Source: Erythrophleum ivorense
Taxonomy: Eukaryota; Streptophyta; Magnoliopsida; Fabales; Fabaceae
Assembly: GCA_026724425.1 (NCBI GenBank)
Contig: JAIUCV010000227.1
Location: forward strand, 62,001-126,000
Direction: 5' to 3'
Length of the DNA: 64,000 bases
The position numbers and the translations under genes were made by a program. The notes beneath the pieces are model-generated. The model ran no database searches. It saw nothing but the letters and a program-made list of their open reading frames with translations, and had not been told where the DNA came from. This document shows, one piece after another, positions 50,076 to 62,849 of the stretch. The first letter of the stretch is position 1, and each line of letters starts with the position of its first letter.

Positions 50076-53000
50076 TGTAATATCTGTATTTCAGCACTAT
50101 ATTAAATGAAATAATTGGTATTTTCATACTAGACTAAACTCTTAAATTAGAGTAAATCAGATGAGAAAAAGGAGTTGAAACCCAATTAGGGAAGAGAAAT
50201 GAGCTAAAAAGTCGAGTTTCAAATCCAAAAGAGGTAACAGTAATGAGTTCAATTTTACATTAGGGATAAATTAAGAAAAATTAATATTTAATAACATAAT
50301 GAGAGAGTAAGATATTTTCCATCTCAATATGGCTAAACAAGAAGTAGATAAAATTGGTCAAAACCTTAATGGCACACAAAATGAAAAAAAAACTAGTAGT
50401 AAAATTGTAATTAAATTATTTTAAACTATTTTGAGCCATTATTGACCCAAAGAATAATTGTATTAGTACATAATATCTTAGACTATCCTATGCCTTAAAT
50501 TTATCCAAAAAAATTAAGTTTTTGGGCCAAAATTAAAACAAAATGAATGTAGTGGCAAAACTATAATATTGACTAAAATGATATAGAAAATTAGGGTTTT
50601 GTTTTAAATGAACAAAAAATGGAGATAAGAATAATTCTCATTAGCTTTAGGTAAAAGACCATGCAGAGTTTAACCACCAAAACCCTTAAATTATGCAAGA
50701 ATAGGCAAACAATGGCAATACAGTAATTTAAATTGTTTCATTTAAGACATTATGACCTATGAAATTATATTTTTAATAAAAAAGAGAGTTTGAAGCTTCA
50801 TATGGAATAGTTAGAATCACACAAGGGCTAAAAACTGAGTTAGAATGGAGGAAAAGAGTGCACAAAGGGCAAAATCATCATTTTTGAAATATCATAAGGG
50901 CCCGTTTTCTTTAAAAACAACCAGTAACTCTTCTTCCACTTTAGAAGTAACATAATGGACTAGAAATTTCATAGAAAGGACACGCATAAGAGAGGCCATG
51001 GAGGAAGAGATAAAAGCTCAAAAAAAGGGTAAGTTTTAGCCATTTTCTCATCTCTTCTAAGTTAAAAGACCTACTTCCCTAATCTCAAGCTTTCTAATGG
51101 TGGTTTTAACTTCTTAAAAAAATGAAAATAAAAAATGCTCATTGGAAGAAAGAAGCTTTTCTTGGAGAATAAAATAGAGGAAAAAAATGAAGATAAGGAA
51201 ACATGCAAAACCATGTAAGTTTTCCTTTTAAGAAAGTGTGTGTAACTTGAGTTTTCCTCCTCCATATTTAGGCATCCCCTAGCCCATAATGAATTCATGC
51301 TTTCTTGGTAGAAATATGATGATTAGATGCATAAAAGAATAGCCTAGGCATGAATTAAATATGATTTAGTATGAGTTTAATGAAAACGAGCCAATTTAAA
51401 ACCATATGAGTCATTGGATTGGTTAAATTTATGGTATGTTGCATTATGGAACCATAAATTTTAACTAGGCATAAAATGAGCTAGAGGTTTCATAAGTTTG
51501 CACAAAATGAGAAATAGTCATATGGCTAGTCTAGTAAGTGTAAAATAACCTAAGAATGATACACAAATCATTAGATTAGAGTCAGAGTCAATGAAATGCA
51601 ATATGGCTAAAAAGGGTGCAAAATCGTAAGATAAAGGTCTAAGCAAAATAAACAAGTGGCATGTCTATATTTATATGTAGGCTATATTTTATGTTAGGGA
51701 CTAGTTAAATGAGTTAATTGCTAATTAGGAAACTTGCTTAAAAGGAGAAAACTTCATTAATAGCTAGTGTAGCAAATTTGGAGCTATGAATAACCAAAAT
51801 AAACCTATAATGAGTCCGAAAATATATCTCTACCCTTAGAAGCTTTAGTGGACAAATTTAGACATGAAACTTGGTAAGCATTTAGACAATATCCCAAAGT
51901 TTCATGTGAGACATAATTTGTAATTTTGGATTAGTATAGAACATTTTAAAAATTTTCAAATTTGTCCCAAAAAATTTGCCATGTATTAGTTTTGGTCTCT
52001 AGATAGCCCTATGTTTTGACTCTTTTTAAGAGCCAAATGATCTAGTTTAAACCTAACATTTTATAGTAGTTAGGGTACATCAAGACCTTTCCAACAAGTT
52101 TTAGTTTATCCATTTTAGATACTCTTAGCCAAAGCTAAAAATTTCCAAAATTGGCATTAGAAAATTGTCTTGATAGCAAGAAATTGCACAAAGCAACCAT
52201 TATTTTGAAATTTTTGCAGGATCAAATAATTTCAATTAAATTTGAGATTTTTACAGTTAAAAGTGTATATTATAAGCCTTTATAGAAAGGTATAATTTAC
52301 CTAATTTGAAGGTCCCTAACCAAAGTTATGTATTTTTAAAAGGTAAATCACAATATGTGTTATATGAGGCAATTGAAGGGCATATGAGCAAGTTAGCTTA
52401 AATGTGCATTAATCACTTATTTTCATGCTTAATATGATGTTTTAGGTATGTCAAGATGACTAGAATGGTCTTTGGGCAAAAAGATCAAGAAGTGGAAAAT
52501 TAAGCTAGTAAAGGACAAATAAAACAGACAAGTGAAGAAAATAGACAAAGCAAGAGGCAAAGTAAGAGGTTTGGCACAAATTCTCCATCTTCCAAATAGC
52601 ATCTCCCCCTTCTTTGTATGCATGCTTGTTTCCTTGAGTCTTTGGATGCTTGTGTGCCGTGTTATGTTATATGATGCTATTTGTGCTTATTTGAGTCAAT
52701 TTGATGTAACATCCTTTGTTTAGTATGTGTTATAGTAATGATGATGCCTAAAGAAGGAATTGAGTATAATATCCATTCCCTAAGTGAAGTTCAGTTAGTT
52801 TATGTTTTAAGAGTCATGGTCATTGACTGATTGAAAAAGTGTGTATATGCTACCCTAAGTATTTCATGAATTATATTGTAGGTACACTTATATTCTTTAT
52901 GCTTAGGGTGACTTGCTGTATGCATTGAATGTAGATCATGTTATTAAGATTTTTCCCAGAATCTGACTCCCCTTTCCATTCCTATTAACCCATGCAAGAT

Positions 53001-53634
53001 AATGAAAAGCATAGCACTGGAGGAAAGCAGAGATACCTAATGGAGCATTTAATTAGGAGAAGAGAACAGATTATGTTATTTAGCTTTACAATGATGTATT
53101 CATATTTATAAGATACATAAAAAAAGTTCCTAGTATGATTATAATATATTGAAAAGTTAAGTGTACCATTGAGTCATACAATATATTTTATACTTAGTAT
53201 CTAATATGAATGAACCAATATTGTATCTCATGCTAATTAGATCAAGCTATAAACTAAATATATTGAATCATGGCATGATAAGGGTATTATGTATGAATGA
53301 CTATAGTTTTTAGTTTTATGTTAGCAACATATGACATAAGTTAAGTATGATATGATTTATGGAAATTATGTATAAGCAATGTAGTCTAATAGTTCATACA
53401 ATGGAAAATTCTAGTTTGAGATAATTATGATATAAGTTGAATGTATTTAATGCATAGTAGTCCAAATATTATAAGGTGCTGTTACATGGCCCTTGGGTGG
53501 TCTGGATCCTCTAGTTATAAGGGGAAACTCTAGCAAAATTTTCCTAAAATTATATATTTTAGTTTTTAACTATTTGTTAATATTTATGATAGTAAGTAAA
53601 TGGGGAAAAATCTTAGAAAAATGAAGGTGTGATA
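50076..53634 (+). repeat. LARD 3' LTR
   Basis: Starts TGTAATATCTG and ends GGTGTGATA, followed by the GTATA duplication. 3559 bp. Confidence 0.87.
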
Positions 53635-53711
53635 GTATACATTTTATCATTTTGCTTTAATAATTAAACCTAAGATAAGAAACTTCATATCAACTGAATG
53701 GGATTTATTGA

Positions 53712-56700
53712 TGTAATATCCGATTCTTTAAAAATGAGAGATTATGTTATGCGACCACCAAAATGTATATTGAGTATGAAGTATGGTAGCGGACCAAGTT
53801 AATTTAAGGGCTGAAATAATATCTCATCACCTGGGTCGAAGATCTTGTCAACAAGATCCTATAATCTGTAGTGCAATTTTCAAGACCTTGTCAATAAGGT
53901 TTTCGCCAGCAAGTACAAGGTCTTCTTGTATACTGTATTAAAACTTGTGTAGTCTAAAATTGAGTATGGAGGGCTTTTTAAATGAAAGTTTTAAGTTCTC
54001 CAGGGTTCTCAGAGGCCCTAAAAACTATGGAAAGCCCCGGGACAACTAAAGCCCCTCCGGTGGACGTTTTCCAACATCAGTATATTCGAACTTTGATGGA
54101 TTCGTTCAGGAAGCTTTTAGCTCTGATTCGAGTGATTCCAAAGGCATTTTACTAAATTGGGAATCTAAAATTTATAATGGAAAAGATGATTCTAAAAAAG
54201 GAACTAAAACAAGTTAGAAATGAAACTACCAAGAACAAAGAACAAGATAGGAATTTTTGAAAAAGTCCTTATTAAACCTACATATATATGAAGCGTCCTT
54301 CTGCACCCCTCATTTAGATAGACCAAACTCTGCCCAAAAACTAGAGAAAACTTAAGGGAAGGAGGTGTACAAGACTAAGGCAAAGGAGAAGGGAAATTTT
54401 CAAGAAAAAGGTAAGAATTTGTTAGAATTTCCTAGTCTTCTCCTTAGGAAATCTCTTCTCCTTCTTCTCCCCTTTCTCCCTATGGCTTTCTTAGAGTTTT
54501 TGGTGCTATTTTAGGGTCAGACCAAGAGGGAAAAAATTCATATTTGAATAGAGGAAGCCAAAGAAAGTGAGAATCAAGTGAGAAAATAAGGAAAAACAAG
54601 GTAAATCTCTCATTCTATGGTAGATACTTCCTCCCTCTTCTTCTCCCTATTTCTCCCCATATATGTAGATGCAAGATGGCTGGAATTTTGAGGAAAACCA
54701 AGGGTGAATTCCATCAATTTAAGGGAGAAGAGTAAGAATATGCAAAGAAATCTAAGTAAAAACTATAATTTTGCAAGAGAGAAAAGTTAGGGTTTTGATT
54801 GCACCTTAAACTCTATCATAAATCCTAGCCATATTTTATGATGTTTAAGGATTCATATGAGTTCCTAAGACATCAAGAGAGCTTCCTACATGATTCTTCC
54901 ATTAAAAGAAGTAAGGAAACTCCATTGGTGCTTTATGGAAGCATAGTTTCAGCCAAAAAGAATCCATGTACCTAGGGAGTGTTTTAATTCCTTCCAAGCT
55001 TAGTTTTGCATCATGTATGATGGGAGAGTATGAGAGAAAGCCTTGGAAAAAGTTTAGAAACTATAAAAAGTAAGATAGCCTTATATGTTCCATAATATGA
55101 CTTAAAGAAGCAACACTTAGCAAGGCTCTTAGAATTGATTATATGATGACCCCAAGAGATTTAAATGGAGTCAAGAATCATGAATGAATAGATAGAATGG
55201 AGCCAAGATTATGTTTTCTTAAGGTTGTTCATTAAGTGCATTATAGAACCATAAAAGAGTTTTATGAGTCACTTAGCTTTTCTAGTGAAGGTGTGGCCTT
55301 AGACTTCGTTTCAAGAGTGTAATTAGCTTCCATATGATGTGTCTAGGATAAGAGGAATGATCTCCACCTTCTTAGGTGTGTGAGGTCAAGGGAGAGGATT
55401 CAAGACTTAAGGAAAAAGTATACAAATGCAAGTAAGGTAGCTCTCTCCACCTTCTTTCATGCATGGATGTGTGTTTAGCTTGTTTTAAAATGTATGTATG
55501 TATATTTTCAAGTTATGAGAAGTATGCTAGCATAACTTTATATGTCATGATTCTTGATACCATGTTATGTTTTTAAATGACTACATGATGTTTGTATGAG
55601 TTTGCTTGAGTGTGGAGAGGCCAAGAACTCTTCCCTTTGGTGAGGATGAGCCAAGAACCCTTGAGCTTGATTGAGACATAGCAAAGAGTCTCCCAAAAGC
55701 AAAGTGGGTTCCTAAGAGTATGGTTGAGTCTAAAGCTCTTAAAGAATGGGTGAGGCAAATCCAAAACCCATAAGGAGAAATGTGAAGCCATTCCAAACAC
55801 TTGGTGTGCTCTTAAATGTTCTGTATGATTTGTTCATATGCCAAATTTGCTTTTAAAATGTCTATGACTTCCATTTTCTCCATGCATGCATTTGTAAAGC
55901 TTACTTTACACATATTATGTATGATTGAATAGAAGATGAGCTATTGGGATTCTTTGAATCTCATTCCCTCCTCTCCAATGTCTTAACATGCTAAGTGAAA
56001 CAATTGAGCAAGGTATTGAAGGCCACCAAGCTTAGAAGAAGAAGATGGGCATCAAAGTATATGAATATGCCTAGTTTTGCCTTCTTTTTTACCATATACA
56101 TGGCATATGATGTAATCTCATGATGAAATTATTATGTAACCATATGAACATATGTAAATACCCAAATGTATGATGTATGAATGAAATTTGATGCCAAATG
56201 TATGAGATAATATGTTTTTGGTATTGAACGGCAAGTTTAGCTCTTGAATGGCTAGATAGATTAGTGTAATAATCGAAGTGGAATGGTCAAATTTAGATGC
56301 ATAAGATTTGGAACCACTTGGATAGTTCATATAAGTCCTATTTATGCTTTTAAACTTGCCCAAGAAGTGTCAAACACTAAGCAAGACCATTTGGGCACAC
56401 TTAGTCTCTAATATGGATCAAAATTGACTATATTGGAAACCTATACCACTTTTTGTCCAAATGAGCTCTTCTTGATCTGATATTTGGCATACATATAGAG
56501 CTTGTTGAGAGATTTTTGCGAAGCTAAAGTGCAGAATTTTTTGAGGTCTATAGAATATTTGATAAATTTTCAAAATTAAAAAATTTTCTAGTTTTGGTCT
56601 GGTGTACTATTCACTCAGGTCCGAAAATAAAATCTATTACTCAAGGGGGCAAATGATGTCCAATTGTTACAAACTTTTATAGAAAGAAATTAGACACTCC

Positions 56701-57439
56701 CAATGACCTATGACAATTAGAATCACCCCATTTGGATGTCTAGAGGGGGAGATATGCATTTTTGAAGTTTCTATCCAATATCAGGCATCCAAACTGACTC
56801 AGGGTACTGTTTGATTAGTTTTCGATGCCTGAACATGCATGGACTAGTATGAAGTTATTTTTTTCCTCTACTTGACATCTATAAATTTACATATTGGTAT
56901 TATTCATATGAATTATATTTTTTTGAAATTAATTGGACATTTTTGAAGTTTGCTGCAGAAGCTTGTGATAGTACCAGTAGCCAGCCAGACCTCTGTCCCT
57001 TTTTGAATGTCAACCATCTTTTGTGTGACATTTCATGGCTTGGTGATATTTTTATCATAAATTAGACATGTGTAGCTTCCCAGAATGGCAAAGAACACAT
57101 GATTTTGATTTTTATATAATTAGTTATGATTTTCCAAAATTTGTGACAGAAAAGAGGAAATTTTGGCCGAAAATGCAAACATGGGTTTTATGTGATCCTT
57201 TGCTTTCCACGAATTGTAGGCCAAATTTGATGATAGAAATGAGTTGTAATTATGTGTTCAAGTATGAGAATGTGATAGATTCATTCATATGGCCCATGGG
57301 ACTCCGAAAGAAAACTTTTACTCGTAGAGAAATGCATTTTAATTCTTAACTCCCTATGCCACTATATTGTTTCCATAGAACAAACATAAGATGAGGCATG
57401 GGAATTGCATGAATTAAATCCTAAAAGTATGGTGTTACA
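53712..57439 (+). mobile_element. LTR-F, solo long LTR
   Basis: 3728 bp from TGTAATATCC to GGTGTTACA, with ATTGA duplications at 53707-53711 and 57440-57444. The first ~240 bp differ from the other copies and hold two palindromic motifs (53841-53858 and 53884-53901). The family's GAGGGCTTTTTAAATG block follows. Minisatellite at 55610-55790. Non-coding. It lies only 67 bp beyond the LARD's right duplication. Confidence 0.85.
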
Positions 57440-57444
57440 ATTGA

Positions 57445-58079
57445 CATCATTTTTTATTTGAAAAAAAAAGGAGTGATAATTTTGTTACACAAATGCTTAT
57501 CAAGAGAACAATAATAAAGAGTGTATTTACACTTAACACAGTAAGAAAACCATTTGCTAAACTCTCTATGAACCTTTCTATCTATCTTAGAAGAATTTTG
57601 TGTATGGCTTCTTAATTATATCCTTACATGGTCACTAAATTTCTTATACGAAGTAATAAGGTAATTAAATAGTTATAGTGGTTAATGGACATTTAGTATA
57701 ATAAATCTAATTTGTCCACTGAAGAAATTGATCCATTTCTTTACAATTGGTCAGCACATGCCAATATACTTGTAATTTTTTTATAAAGGAAAGAGTGAAG
57801 TATTTAAAACCACTAAATGGTTTTCCATTTGATGGAAACAAAGTGCTAACATTGGGTTAATTATCAACACATCCAGATCAGTTGAATACTATCTTTAGTC
57901 CATCTAATTACCTTGAGAAAAAAAAAGTTAAAATCTCTTAAACCACATAACCTTCAATTGTTAAGCCCTTTCACTGAACCCTATTTCATACATAAAACTT
58001 TAGTTTTCTTAAGCACCTATTAAATACATTTCATTATAGTACATGGATGCAATTGAAAAGATTTGAAATAGCTAAGATG
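57445..58079. other. Spacer between LTR-F and TNP2 remnant
   Basis: No gene recognised; possibly more of the decayed CACTA element. Confidence 0.35.
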
Positions 58080-58780
58080 ATTTCAAACAATTAAGAAGAT
58101 TGAAAATTGTGTATGTATTTATCTCTTTGTATTGTACATCCACTGATATTAGATAAGACCTTACAGTTTGGCTTTCTTAGTTAAATGTACAATCAAATAA
58201 ACCAATAAGGCCTACAAGTTTGGCCCCTTCAACTAAGTGTACAATCAAATGAACCTTGAATATGAAAAATGAAAGTATGAATAATATCTCTATATAACTC
58301 AATGTAAGAGTAACTCTATTCTGGAGCAAATTAAGTTTATTAACATTTAACACTTTATTATATAATTTTTTGAAGAATGAATACATGTTAATTAAAACTA
58401 CAAGTAGTTGCTTGAGAAGTGTCTTTTTTGTGGTTAAAAGTAAAAGTTTCGTTATAAAAATATATGAGTCATAACTTTTCAATCCTTTAAGTCTACATTA
58501 TCTCAAATTAATGCTTATAGAAGTGTTACTTGAGTAACTGTTTAGTACAATGATATTCTTTAAAGTCCTAAGAAAGATGTCTCTATTTGTACCTATTAAT
58601 GTGAACAAAGCTGGAAGACATGTACCACTTTCATCAGGCTAGAGATCAAACTTAATGCCCATTTCTTGTAAATTTTTTCATGCATTTTATATGGTCTTTT
58701 GATTTTCAATTTCATTTAGTAAAGTAAATATCATATTATCACAAACATTTTTTTCAATATGCATCACGTTAAGACCATGG
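58080..58780 (-). pseudogene. CACTA TNP2 transposase remnant, 3' part
   Basis: The minus strand reads GLNVMHIEKNVCDNMIFTLL at its 5' end, then FLRTLKNI-n-YSSNTS, GLKSYDSYIF, FFKKLYNKVLNVNKL and VHLIVHLVEGAKLVGLI. These match the conserved order of plant TNP2 (En/Spm, transposase_21) proteins: LDVMHIEKN, FLRVLK-n-DGYSSN, MKSHDCH, FFK-LCSKVL and VHL-n-EAKLGGP. Several stops are present. LTR-G is inserted directly upstream. A ~51-bp tandem duplication (58162-58203 and 58213-58255) repeats the AKL-GLI segment. Confidence 0.78.
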
Positions 58781-61700
58781 TGTAACGCCTGATACGTTGT
58801 AAAAACACTGAAATGGGTTAGTTTGAAAAGCAAGTCTCCTGAGATAAGCTATTCAAGGCTAAATAAATTTTGGATAAAATTTTAAATAATAAAAAATGAG
58901 GATTTGAGCCTTAAGTTACCTAGAAACTAGAGTCGGAGTGATTCAAAAAAGTTGCCGAAAGGCAAGTGGCATTTTCATAAATAAGTGTAATTTTGGAAAA
59001 ACACCTAGGAGGGCTTTTTAAATAAAAATTTTGAGTTGCCTAGGGTTCTCAGAGGCCCCAAAAACTATGGGAAGCCCCAAGATCAGTAAAACCCCTCTGA
59101 TGTACTCTTTCTGATGTCAGTTGACCTGAATTTTGACCGGTTCGTTTGAGAAGGTTTTAGCTCCGATTTGAGTGATTCCAAAGGTATTTTATTAAATTGA
59201 GAACCTAAATTTTATAATGAAAAAGATGATTCTCAAAAAGGAGCTAAAACAAGTCTAAAACAAAAATGCCACACGCGAGGGACGAAATCATCATTTTTTT
59301 GGAACAATTCTCTCTTAATTCCCCTTTATATGTGGTGTCCCATGCTTGGCTCTCCTTAACCAACTTTCTGCAGCATCCAAACCAGAGAGGAGAACTAAGG
59401 AGAAGGACGCACAAGAGGACCCAAGAAGGGGGAAGGAAAAGGCTAAAGCAAAGTGAGAAAGTTTAGGATTTTCATGCTTCTTCCTCTTGAAACTTCATTC
59501 TCCTCTTCTTGCTCTATCTTTCCATGGTTTTAATGAAGTTTTGGTGTTGGTTTGGGGTCATAACAAAGGAGATAAATTCAAAATTCAAGGAGGAGAAAGA
59601 GGGAAAAGGAAAAACTCTTGAAGAAGGCTTGATTCATGGTAAATTCTTGACTTTCCATCACCTCTCCTTCTTGTTCCCTTAGTGTGTGTGTGTGTGTGTG
59701 TGTATGTGTGTGTGTGTTTGGTCAGACCAGAACCATGAGAGGGGAGGAGATTTTATTCTAAAATAAGATAAAATTGAGTGTTGTTTATTATGAATAGGTT
59801 AAAGAAATCTAACCCCACCTCATTGTGTTTATGGAACCGAAAAGGAGAAAAAACAAGCAAAGTAAAGCTTGAATTTTCATTAAGGTAGCTCTCCACCTTT
59901 TCTTGTTGCATATGTGTCATTGTATTCTTATGTATATATTTATATTTTTAAGATATGCCACTTGATGCTATGTTGCTATTTTGGTACCAACATGCCTTCT
60001 TGAATGTCTTTGAAATGTAGAAATGGCTCATAAGGGTGAGGTAGTGCCAAAAGTCCCTTAATGTGGGTGAGAAAACGCCAAAAGTATCATGGCATGGGTG
60101 AGACAAAGCCAAGAGTCTTTCAAGTGGGTGAGGCTAAGTTAAAAGTTCTTAAAACTAAGAGTGAGACAATCCAAAAGTCCTAGAAATTGGATGAGGCTAA
60201 ACCAAAAGTCCCTAAAGCTCATTCTTATGCTTAACATGAGTTTGTAACATAAAAATGTGAAAATTGAATGTTTCATAGATTGATTAGTTCCATACTTGTA
60301 CCTTTGACATGTTGTATGTCTTGAAAATGTTCTTGAATAGGTGTATGAGCTATTAAGATTTAAAGAATCTTACCCCCTTCTTTCTCTCATCTTATATGAT
60401 TTAAGTGGAGTACAAGATCCAAAGGATGGAAGCCAAAGAGCTTAAATATCCATCTCTTGGAAAATCTTGCTATTTTGATGTACTAGAATGTCAAATTCTA
60501 TATGTACATATTATTTTTGAGTTATGATACTTTGAACAAGTGTAAAACTATGTAAAGATAGTGAATGTATCAAGAATAAAGCAAAATGAATAGAAATATG
60601 CAACTTGACCACTTGGGAGCTCACTTGTGTATATATGTTTATGAAAGTGGCATAATGAATTTGAGTTGCATGATAGTTTAGACCTTATGAAAGGCTTATT
60701 TATGCTTTCAAAGTTGCTCAAATGAGTGTAAAACAACGTATGGATCATTTGGACCAAATTTGCCCCTTTCTTGGAACCAAAAGTGCCATAATCTTGAGCT
60801 ATAGCAAAGTCTGACCAAATGGCCTCTTCTTGACTTGAAATTTGGCATGCAATTAGATTTTTCTTATAAATTTTTGAGAATCTAAAGACTAGGTCATTCA
60901 AAGTTCTATAGAATTTTCTATGATTTTTCAAAGTTGGTATCAGAATTTCGGATTTGCAGAATTTGCTGTTCATTTGTTCAGTTGTGAAATTGTGTCATCC
61001 GAGGGGCAAACGTGGTCCAATGGCTACAAAATTTTATAGGCAAAAATTAGACATTCACAATGACTTGTAATAATTATAAGCACCTCATTTGGAGGTCTAA
61101 GCTAAGAGATATGAATTTTTGAATTTCTAGAACAGTAATAGTAGTGCAGCACGACCTCAATCATTGTTCCATTGAATTCTAGTAGCTAAACGTGTTTGAT
61201 TTAGTCTGAATTTATTTTTACCATGAAGCTAACATCCATAGCTTTCCAAATTAGTATTATTTTCATAGATTATATTTTTTTGAATTAATTGGATATTTTT
61301 TAAATTTATATCAGACACATGCATCAGTACCAGTAACTATTCGAACCTCTGCATCTTTTTGAATGTCAAACATCTTCTATGTTATATTTCATGACCTGGA
61401 AATATTTTTAACATAAATTAGAAATCTGTAGATTTCTATAATGTCATAGTATGCTTGATTTTTATTTTTTTAGAATTAATTATGAATTTTCAAAGTTGAT
61501 GCTCAAAAGCTGTAGATTGAACCCGAGGCAGAACCATTAATAATCATGTATGCTTGATGTAAGCTCGGGTTTTTGGCGAAGTTTTTAGATGGTTTTGAGT
61601 TGTATTGGTGTAATAAAATGTAAGGATGATATGAGAGAGTTCCCAAGGCCCACAGAACTAAAATGAAGAAAATATAGATGATGTAACACCGTTAAATTGT

Positions 61701-61784
61701 ATTATTTTCTTTATTTTTTAGGGGGAATTCATGTATGAGACTTGTATATGTAAGGGAGTTAGCTAAGATAGCTATGGTATTACA
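58781..61784 (+). mobile_element. LTR-G, solo long LTR inserted in the TNP2 remnant
   Basis: 3004 bp from TGTAACGCCTGA to GGTATTACA, with CATGG duplications at 58776-58780 and 61785-61789. It lacks about 0.6 kb relative to LTR-C; the junction is near 59764-59775. It carries a GT microsatellite and the minisatellite (60030-60220). Non-coding. Confidence 0.86.
59682..59718. repeat. (GT)n microsatellite in LTR-G
   Basis: GT repeat with one GTAT interruption. The corresponding place in LTR-C has only a short TGTGTGT. Confidence 0.9.
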
Positions 61785-61947
61785 CATGGTGTAATAGATT
61801 GTTTGCCTAATATAGAAGTTGAAAAAATATATTATTTTTATGCCATTCTTGAGTATCACTATAGACACCATTAACTCCTTGAGATCTTCTTCCTCGACCT
61901 TTAACTTCTACATCTTTTCTAAATGCAACATCAACATTTTCAAGTTA
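61785..61947 (-). pseudogene. CACTA TNP2 transposase remnant, 5' part
   Basis: The minus strand reads ENVDVAFRKDVEVKGRG, then EWHKNNIFFQLLY, then LLHH, leading into GLNVMHIEKN across LTR-G. Plant TNP2 has WKKKSIFFELPYW just before LDVMHIEKN. Removing LTR-G and one CATGG restores the frame across the site (CAC CAT GGT CTT). The 5' side is lost at the foldback element starting near 61948. Confidence 0.7.
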
Positions 61948-62134
61948 TTTTAAAAGGGAAAATTATGTTTAAGGACCAAGAAGTGAAAAAATTTATTTTT
62001 AAGGACCTTTACCACTAGGTTCAACTGATTGTTGCTAAACTCAGTAGTAATCATCCTAAAACAAGTGGTAATATGTCTTTAAGAATAAATTTCTTCACTT
62101 TTTGGTCGTTTATTATAATTCTCCCATTTTAAAA
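61948..62134. mobile_element. Foldback MITE-like element
   Basis: The two halves are imperfect inverted repeats over about 80 bp. Left: TTTTAAAAGGGAAAATTATG to GAAAAAATTTATTTTTAAGG. The right half, reversed, reads TTTTAAAATGGGAGAATTAT to GAAGAAATTTATTCTTAAAG. About 187 bp in all, without coding capacity. Confidence 0.6.
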
Positions 62135-62849
62135 CTTCTAAGCCAATTATTACTACTGGTAGATTTCTCTTCTTTTCTCTTTTATTAAATTGACTCCAAG
62201 CCAATATAAATTTGTGTCTTAGGTTTAGAAAGTGATAATGACTCATAAAATACTAGTTTCAATTATCAGGAGGGTGAAAAGGAGTTAAGTTAAAGCTACA
62301 AGATAGATAGGCTAACCTAGTATGCCTATTCTACTCAAATAAGATTTTGAGCCTTAAAAAATCACTTCTAGCCAACATCACAATTGCATTCACATTGTGT
62401 CATACCATAGCAAGATATCATCCAAAATATATCACAAGTGGCATTTATATACCATTATAACCAATTTACCACTTTTAGCACTAGAAATAACCAACACGTA
62501 AAACTAAGATAATTCATTAATAGCTAAATGAATCATATGAGCTTATCAAATGTAATAACCATTCTCAACACATTTGTTCAACCATAATTAACACCTTTGT
62601 AAGCTCAAAATTTAATTACAAGCCATATTCCACAAGACCATATCACCACATGCACTTAGCCATGGATCCCATTAGTTTTCCTTAGCTTAAATGGGTTCAA
62701 TTTTTGGTTAAATGGGCTATATAGGATTACTAACACTTTCTTCCATCCATAATATACTCAACCACAACAACTCATCACAATTTATCACACAATTTTTGGG
62801 TTGGAAGCCATTTTCCTCAAACTATAATTTTTTGGCCTCGGGTTTCAAG
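62135..62849. other. Spacer left of LTR-H
   Basis: No gene recognised. Part of it may be the diverged end of LTR-H, whose terminus I could not fix. Confidence 0.35.

Larger units (their letters stand above)
44959..53634 (+). mobile_element. LARD-type LTR retrotransposon, complete and non-coding
   Basis: 8676 bp with GTATA target duplications at 44954-44958 and 53635-53639. It has long LTRs (44959-48337 and 50076-53634), a PBS, a polypurine tract and a 1738-bp interior without a gag-pol frame. Long LTRs with an empty interior define large retrotransposon derivatives. The sequence before the 3' LTR (AAGGATGAAATTTTTACAAG, then AAGTAGGGGATAAT) resembles the end of Ty3/gypsy Del/Tekay-type elements, an inference. 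It would need proteins from an autonomous partner. LTR divergence is clear by eye, so the insertion is old. Confidence 0.88.
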
